Shown here piece after piece: positions 27,050-31,251 of a stretch of 31,251 nucleotides of DNA. How positions within the stretch are numbered: position 1 is the first letter of the stretch; each line of letters begins with the position of its first letter. This stretch comes from CALJUZ01 sp003387805 (GTDB lineage: Bacteria; Bacillota; Limnochordia; Limnochordales; ZCTH02-B6). Location: the NCBI GenBank assembly GCA_937975235.1, contig CALJUZ010000028.1:1-31251 (forward strand). Direction: 5' to 3'. The position numbers and the translations under genes are program-made. The notes below the pieces were generated by a model. That model did not search any database. It was not told the origin of the DNA and was given only the letters and a program-made list of their open reading frames with translations.

Positions 27050-28654
27050 CGCCGCGGCCGTCGTCGACATCTGCCGCCGGCTGGACGGGAATCCGCTGGC
27101 CCTGCAGCTGGCCGCCTCGCGCGTCGGCGTGCTGACGCCGGCCCAGATCGCCGAACTGCTGGAGGACCGGTTCAACCTGCTGACGACGGGGGATCCCAGC
27201 GGACCCGCCCGGCACCGCACGCTGCGGGCGGCGGCCAGCTGGAGCTACAGCCTCCTTTCGGACGAGGAACGGGCCCTTTTTGATCGTCTGGCGGTCTTCG
27301 CGGGCGGGTTCACGCTGGAAGCGGCGGCCGCCATTGCCAACGGGCCGCGCGGCCCGGGGGCCGACGACGCCGGCGCCGGGAGCCTTCGTCCGGCGGCGGT
27401 GACGGTCTTGGACATTCTGGCGTCGCTGAAAGAAAAATCCCTCATCGTGGTGGACGCGGGCGAAGGCGGGGCAGCGAAGGAGAGGTCCGGTACCGGTGCC
27501 CCGAGACGCTGCGGCAGTACGCGCTGATGGCGATGCGGGAGACCGGGCGGCTGGATGACAGCATGCTCCGCTGCGCGGGCTACTACGAGGCGTTCACGGC
27601 CTCCGCGGCCGCCGCCATGACAGGGCCCGACCAGCCGCTGTGGCTGGACCGCCCGGCGCGGGAGTACGACAACATTCGCGCCGTGCTGCGCTGGGCGCTG
27701 GATACGGGCCGGTTCACGGCTGCGCTGCGCCTGGCGGCGTCGCTGTGGTGATTCTGGGTCATCCGTACGCCCGTGAGCGAAGGGCGGCAGTGGATCGGCG
27801 AGATCCTCAGGCGAACGGCGGTGGGTGAGGACCACGGCGGGCTGGCCGTGGACGATGCGAGGCTGCAGGCCAAAGTGTTGTACGCGGCCGCCATGGTTTC
27901 GTACGCGGCGGGGGATGCGGAAGCCGCGGAAAGTCAGACGGAAAAGTGTCTGGAGCTGTTCCGGGCGGCGGGGGACCAGCGGGGAGAGGCCCGGGCCCTG
28001 ATGGCCGCAGCGCTGTGGGCCCTGTTCAAGGGTGATGCGGCGGCGGCCCGGGAGCGGGCGGAGCAGGCTCGCGCGCTGTTCGTGCGTCACGGCGATACCC
28101 GGGGCACGGCGCTCAGCCAAGGAACGCTGGGCATCGCCGCGTATCGCAGCGGTGAGTTCGACGCGGCCGGCAGGCTGCTGACGGACAGTCTGCAGACGCT
28201 GCGCTCCGTCGGTGATCGCCGGGGCAGCGCCCTGATGCTGGAGGCTTTGGCCAAGCTGAACTACGCGCAGGGCGGGTACCGGCGCGCCGCGGAGCTGGCC
28301 GCCGACAGCCTGGAGCTGGACCGCAGCAGCGGCGAGCGGCGGGGCGTGGCCACCGCCTTGCTGCTGCTGAGCGGCGTGGCCGTGCAGGAAGCCCGTTTCT
28401 CCGTGGCGGCCAAGCTGCTGGGTGCGGTGGAGCGGTTGGTGAAGGAAGTGGGCTTCACCCTTTCGGCGCCGGACCGGGCCATGTTTGACGACCTGAAAGC
28501 GGCGCTGGAGAGGGGCATGCAAGCGGACGCGCTTCGGCGCGGGTGGAGCGCGGGCGCCGCCATGCCCTACGACGAACTGCTGGAGCGGGCCCTCGGATAC
28601 GCCCGGCGGGCCAAGGGGCGGCAGGTATCCCGGCGCGGCGGCACGAAGCAGTAA
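27048..28654 (+). pseudogene. Broken regulatory ATPase/TPR protein (AfsR/LuxR-associated type)
   Basis: Remnant of a large NB-ARC/TPR regulatory ATPase. It begins abruptly at NAAAVVDICRRLDG; the P-loop and any N-terminal domain are absent. The winged-helix part (RTLRAAASWSYSLLSDEERALFDRLAVF) follows. Near 27465-27490 the frame shifts: family-like RYRCPETLRQYAL continues in another frame, consistent with one lost base. At 27749-27751 a TGA interrupts SLW-stop-FWVIRTPVSEGRQW, where relatives have tryptophan (TGG to TGA fits). The rest, to 28654, is intact TPR repeats with no stop; a GTG at 27773 could in principle start a 293-residue TPR protein, but no clear ribosome site is seen. Three independent lesions support a pseudogene. 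Confidence 0.8.
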
Positions 28655-28740
28655 GTGTTTGGCGCGTTGGTACGAACCAATCAGTGTCCGGTGCAGGGGT
28701 ATGAAGCCTTAAGCGTCCGGCCCGCCGGACGGTTGCCTTC
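28654..28740 (+). repeat. Three degenerate 29-nt tandem units
   Basis: Units start at 28654 (AGTGTTTGG), 28683 (AGTGTCCGG) and 28712 (AGCGTCCGG), exactly 29 bases apart. Units 1 and 2 share 18 of 29 bases, units 2 and 3 share 17. The third contains a 7-bp hairpin CGTCCGG/CCGGACG (28714-28731) that might act as a weak terminator. Together with the next feature they fill the gap before the thiolase gene. Confidence 0.45.
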
Positions 28741-28743
28741 AAT

Positions 28744-28778
28744 TGTTAAGCATCTGTTAAGCGCATCTGTTAAGCATC
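28744..28778 (+). repeat. Three direct repeats TGTTAAGC(GC)ATC upstream of the thiolase
   Basis: Head-to-tail copies at 28744-28754, 28755-28767 (with an extra GC) and 28768-28778, otherwise identical. They end 37 bases before the thiolase start and could be operator half-sites or simple slippage products. No consensus promoter was identified nearby. Confidence 0.65.
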
Positions 28779-28814
28779 GTGGACATTATGCATCGCGGAT
28801 GGGAGTTGAAGGTC

Positions 28815-29996
28815 TTGGGCGAAGTCGTGCTGGTTGAAGGCGTGCGGACGGCCATCGGCCGCTTCGGCGGCTCCCTCCGGGACTTGGCGGCCAGTGACTT
28901 GGGCGCCGCCGTCATTCGGGAAGTGCTGGAGCGCACGCAGGTGCCGCACGAGGTGATCGGCGACGTCATCTTCGGCTGCGTCGGGCAGGTCGCGGAGGAC
29001 GCGTACATCGCCCGGACTTCGGCCATCAAGGCGGGACTGCCCAAGGAGACGCCGGCGTACGCCGTCAACCGCCTGTGCTCGTCGGGGCTGCAGTCCATCG
29101 TGTCGGCGGGCCACCTGATTCGGCTGGGCGAGGCCGACGCGGTCATCGCCGGCGGCACCGAGTCCATGTCCAACGCGCCCTACTTTTTGCGCAAAGCCCG
29201 GTGGGGCTACCGCATGGGCCACGACGCCTTCGAAGACGGCCTGCTCACCATGCTGAACGATCCGTTCAAGAAGTACCACATGGGCGTCACGGCCGAGAAC
29301 GTGGCGGAGAAGTGGGGCATCAGCCGGCAGCGGCAGGACGAGGTGGCCTACCAGAGCCAGATGCGCATGGCCCGGGCCATGGAGAACGGGTACTTCGACG
29401 GCCAGATCGTGCCCGTTGCCGTGCGGGACAAGCGGGAGGAGCGGGTGTTTGACAAGGACGAGCATCCGCGGCCCGACACGACGCTGGAGCGGCTGGCCCA
29501 GATGAAGCCCGTGTTCAAAGAAGGCGGCACGGTGACGGCCGGCAACGCGTCGGGCATCAACGACGGTGCCGCGGCGGTGCTGGTCATGTCCGAGGAAAAG
29601 GCGCGGGAGCTGGGCTTGAAACCGCGCCTGGTGCTGCGGGCCGCCGCGGCCGCGGGCGTAGATCCCGAATACATGGGGATCGGCCCGGTGCCGGCGGTGC
29701 GCAAGGCGCTGGCCAAGGCGGGGCTGACGCTGGACGACATCGATCTGATCGAGCTGAACGAGGCGTTTGCCGCCCAGGCCGAAGCGGTGGTCCGGGACCT
29801 GGACATGGATTGGGAGCGCGTCAACGTCAACGGCGGCGCCATCGCCCACGGCCACCCCGTCGGCGCCACGGGCGCGATTTTGACGGTGAAGCTGATGTAT
29901 GAGATGGAGCGTCGACGGGCCAAGTACGGCATGGTTACGCTGTGCATCGGCGGCGGGCAGGGGCTGGCGGTCATTTTCGAAAACCCGAACGCCTAG
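28815..29996 (+). CDS. Acetyl-CoA C-acetyltransferase (thiolase)
   Basis: Thiolase that condenses two acetyl-CoA or cleaves 3-oxoacyl-CoA. Complete catalytic set: C88 in NRLCSSGLQS, H347 in AHGHPVGATGA and C377 in TLCIGGGQG, each one lower than the Zoogloea enzyme's C89/H348/C378. That numbering, the 393-residue length and GGGAG (28801-28805) nine bases upstream support the TTG start at 28815. An ATG at 28788 and GTG at 28779 in the same frame have no ribosome site and would add non-conserved residues. It may cooperate with the acyl-CoA genes at 8093-12385 but is far from them. The next gene starts 18 bases downstream. Confidence 0.93.
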   Translation: MGEVVLVEGVRTAIGRFGGSLRDLAASDLGAAVIREVLERTQVPHEVIGDVIFGCVGQVAEDAYIARTSAIKAGLPKETPAYAVNRLCSSGLQSIVSAGHLIRLGEADAVIAGGTESMSNAPYFLRKARWGYRMGHDAFEDGLLTMLNDPFKKYHMGVTAENVAEKWGISRQRQDEVAYQSQMRMARAMENGYFDGQIVPVAVRDKREERVFDKDEHPRPDTTLERLAQMKPVFKEGGTVTAGNASGINDGAAAVLVMSEEKARELGLKPRLVLRAAAAAGVDPEYMGIGPVPAVRKALAKAGLTLDDIDLIELNEAFAAQAEAVVRDLDMDWERVNVNGGAIAHGHPVGATGAILTVKLMYEMERRRAKYGMVTLCIGGGQGLAVIFENPNA

Positions 29997-30014
29997 GAGG
30001 TCGCGTCAAACAGC

Positions 30015-30671
30015 ATGAAAAGAACCAGGATACAACGTTCCGCTCTCTCGGCGCTGGCCCTCGGACGTTCCGCCGCCTCGGCGTTGGCCCTCGGACGTTC
30101 CGCCGTCTCGAGCCTGGCCCACAGACGTTCCGCCGTCTCGGCGCCGGCCCGCGGACGTTCCGCCATTTCGGCGCTGGTCCTCGTGATGGTGGCCGCCGCC
30201 CTCGGGGCGTTTCTCGCTCATGACTCCTTCGTACTCGGGCAGGACTCGGCGCCCGGGGACATTCCCGTCAACGTAGGACTGCCCGAGCGGCGCCTGCTTA
30301 TACAGAGGGCGGGGGAGACCGTGGCCGAGTTCACGGTGGAGATCGCCGACACCACCGAGACGCAGCGCATTGGTCTGATGGGCCGCACCGAGCTCCCGAG
30401 GGACCGGGGCATGCTGTTCATTTGGGACTCGCCCTTCCGCGTATCCATGTGGATGAAGAACACCCTCATCCCGCTGGACTTCATCTTCGTCCGGGAAGAC
30501 GGCCGCATCGCCTGGATCACCCACAACGTGCCGCCGTGCCCGCCCGTGGGCGACTGCCCCGGCTACGGCTCGCCGGTGCCGGTGTCCATGGTGCTCGAGA
30601 TCGGCGGCGGACTTTCCCAGGAGCTTGGCCTGCGCATCGGCGACCGGCTGGTGCTGCACGACGACGAATGA
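30015..30671 (+). CDS. Secreted or anchored DUF192 protein with repeat-expanded N-terminus
   Basis: A 218-residue protein. Residues about 80-215 are a DUF192 domain: RIGLMGRTELPRDRGMLFIW, then MWMKNTLIPLDFIFV, PPCPPVGDCPGYGSP and VLEIGGG. Function of the family is unknown; members are usually exported. A hydrophobic segment (ISALVLVMVAAALGAFLA, about 55-72) acts as signal peptide or anchor. Before it, residues 8-57 consist of five decapeptides of the form RSAxSALALG, giving an unusually long, basic N-region. The ATG is 14 bases after AGGAGG (29995-30000), longer than ideal, but no nearer in-frame start exists; a start inside the repeats cannot be excluded. Probably co-transcribed with the thiolase. 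Confidence 0.85.
   Translation: MKRTRIQRSALSALALGRSAASALALGRSAVSSLAHRRSAVSAPARGRSAISALVLVMVAAALGAFLAHDSFVLGQDSAPGDIPVNVGLPERRLLIQRAGETVAEFTVEIADTTETQRIGLMGRTELPRDRGMLFIWDSPFRVSMWMKNTLIPLDFIFVREDGRIAWITHNVPPCPPVGDCPGYGSPVPVSMVLEIGGGLSQELGLRIGDRLVLHDDE
30035..30184 (+). repeat. Five 30-nt tandem repeats inside the DUF192 gene
   Basis: Units starting at 30035, 30065, 30095, 30125 and 30155 each begin ACGTTCCGC and share a TCG and a GGCCC-type block, exactly 30 bases apart. The period keeps the reading frame, so copy-number changes would add or remove ten residues without breaking the gene. No such array is seen in other genes of the window. Confidence 0.95.
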
Positions 30672-30677
30672 CGGGTG

Positions 30678-30799
30678 CGGCCGGCGCAGAGCCGGCCGTG
30701 GATGACCGGCAGCACGCGAGCGCACTGTCGGCGCCGGACGACTGGCGTAGAGCTGATCGTGGATGGCCAGTAGTGCACGAGCACACGACCGGTGACGGA
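30678..30799 (+). repeat. 61-nt tandem duplication
   Basis: Unit 1 (30678-30738) and unit 2 (30739-30799) align without gaps at 43 of 61 positions. Sixteen of the eighteen differences are transitions, mostly C or G in unit 1 against T or A in unit 2. The period is not a multiple of three, so it is not a coding repeat. A further degraded partial copy may follow at about 30806-30832. Confidence 0.75.
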
Positions 30800-30850
30800 C
30801 CATCGGCGGCGCACGCCGCCGTGCACGACCCGAGGCGGGTGACCGCCGCT

Positions 30851-30930
30851 GCCGCCGCCCCGCCAATGGGTCGAAACGGGGTTCGACGCCCCATATTTCG
30901 ACCATCCGCCTTAAAGTTTGACCCACTGAT
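30851..30930 (-). repeat. 80-bp element, copy 1 (possible IS21-like end)
   Basis: Aligns without gaps to 31122-31201 at about 60 of 80 positions, same orientation, 271 bases apart. On the minus strand it contains two sub-units 20 bases apart, GGGTCAAACTTTAAGGCG and TGGTCGAAATATGGGGCG. Such repeated GGGTCAAA...GGCG blocks are reminiscent of the multiple terminal repeats of IS21-family elements. The plus strand shows small hairpins GTCGAA/TTCGAC and CCCA/TGGG. No transposase is visible. Confidence 0.6.
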
Positions 30931-31121
30931 GGGCGCTCCCTTGGCAGGGCCCGAGCGTCCGCCGTGCCTCTTTGTCCAGGCCCTGAAGGCCGCCATCAAT
31001 CGCCCAAGAAGATACAGCCCGAATGCCCTTCACAACAGTGTTTTCGGCGTTGGTGTAGTTGAAGGTGGGGACGCGCCCGCCACGGCTCCGGCAAAGTTGC
31101 TGTCTCGGCCGCGGCGCCAAT

Positions 31122-31201
31122 GCCGGCGGCCCACCAATGGGTCGAAAAATGGCTCGACGCCTCGCATTTTGACGGTGCGCCTCGGAGTTTGCCCCAGTAA
31201 T
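31122..31201 (-). repeat. 80-bp element, copy 2 (possible IS21-like end)
   Basis: Second copy of the element at 30851-30930. The minus strand has the same two sub-units with 20-base spacing: GGGGCAAACTCCGAGGCG and CCGTCAAAATGCGAGGCG. The hairpins are retained in altered form (GTCGA/TCGAC and CCCCA/TGGGG), which hints at conservation of structure, although two copies are too few to prove it. It lies 50 bases from the window end. Confidence 0.6.
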
Positions 31202-31251
31202 GGGGCAATGGTCGGGTACCAGGGCGGCCTCGATGAACGTCCCGCTCCGGG

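Larger units (their letters stand above)
30672..31251. other. Gene-free right end with repeat remnants
   Basis: The 580 bases after the DUF192 gene hold no open frame with recognisable similarity on either strand. They contain a 61-nt tandem duplication and two copies of an 80-bp element. A minus-strand frame at 30911-31120 ending HQWVKL was inspected; it has no recognisable domain and ends within one of the repeats. Confidence 0.6.

Noticed and set aside
27749..27751. TGA as a recoded tryptophan or selenocysteine codon
   Set aside because: The same gene also has a frameshift and lacks its 5' part, and no other in-frame TGA interruptions occur in intact genes of the window; ordinary decay is simpler.
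29942..30223. Alternative-frame protein over the 30-nt repeats with RRLGAGPRTF decapeptides
   Set aside because: It overlaps the thiolase and DUF192 genes, has no ribosome site and is a by-product of a repeat period divisible by three.
30035..31201. CRISPR array
   Set aside because: Repeats are contiguous or far apart, without unique spacers of regular length, and no cas gene is present.
30911..31208. Small minus-strand frames in the right-end region as transposase remnants
   Set aside because: No recognisable IstA or IstB motif or any other domain; too short to support a gene call.

Overview
The window is very GC-rich (about 70-80% in most coding stretches) and packed with co-directional, Shine-Dalgarno-led genes, many with TTG or GTG starts. 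Gene content points to a high-GC member of the Bacillota: a SufC-SufD-SufS-SufU iron-sulfur operon (SufU-type scaffold/transferase), a BmrC/BmrD-like heterodimeric exporter, a YerA-like deaminase, a UPF0173 hydrolase and a carboxylase module resembling the Bacillus yngHB/yngF/yngE genes. Remnants of Gram-negative-type autotransporters suggest either a diderm lineage within the Bacillota (Limnochordia-like organisms would fit) or foreign DNA. The taxonomic placement is inference.

Layout. (1) 64-3907 (+): a sigma-A-like promoter and sufC-sufD-sufS-sufU; sufB is not in the window. (2) 3920-7922 (-): a two-gene ABC exporter, with one subunit carrying a large extracellular insert and the other a degenerate Walker B. 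(3) 8093-15336 (+): a probable operon of AtuA-like protein, its split-off small domain, a 70-residue biotin carrier protein, an enoyl-CoA hydratase, a carboxyltransferase, an isocitrate dehydrogenase-family enzyme, a UPF0173 hydrolase and a nitrilase-family enzyme, closed by a strong hairpin. (4) 17816-15372 (-): sppA, a Yip1-family membrane protein and a metallophosphoesterase, converging on the same hairpin. (5) 18060-19841 (+): adenine deaminase-like (YerA-type) amidohydrolase and terminator. (6) 22453-19928 (-): copper ATPase copA with a consensus promoter and a CsoR-type operator; divergent from mgtE, a GNAT-like gene and a TIGR01777 epimerase (22681-25865, +).

(7) 25940-28654 is a decayed, mosaic segment. 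It holds the start of one autotransporter and the very end of another (both -), of visibly lower GC, abutting a 5'-truncated, frameshifted, stop-containing regulatory ATPase/TPR pseudogene (+). (8) 28654-31251 carries an intact thiolase and a secreted DUF192 protein whose signal-peptide region is built from five 30-nt tandem repeats. Around them lie several families of short repeats: 29-nt, 11-13-nt, 61-nt and an 80-bp pair. The last 580 bases contain no recognisable gene.

How the genes relate: the acyl-CoA genes (carboxylase beta subunit, biotin carrier, hydratase, AtuA pair and the distant thiolase) suggest breakdown of branched-chain or isoprenoid acyl-CoA. The biotin carboxylase, acyl-CoA dehydrogenase and HMG-CoA lyase such a route would need are not in the window. 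suf, copA and mgtE serve metal and cofactor homeostasis.
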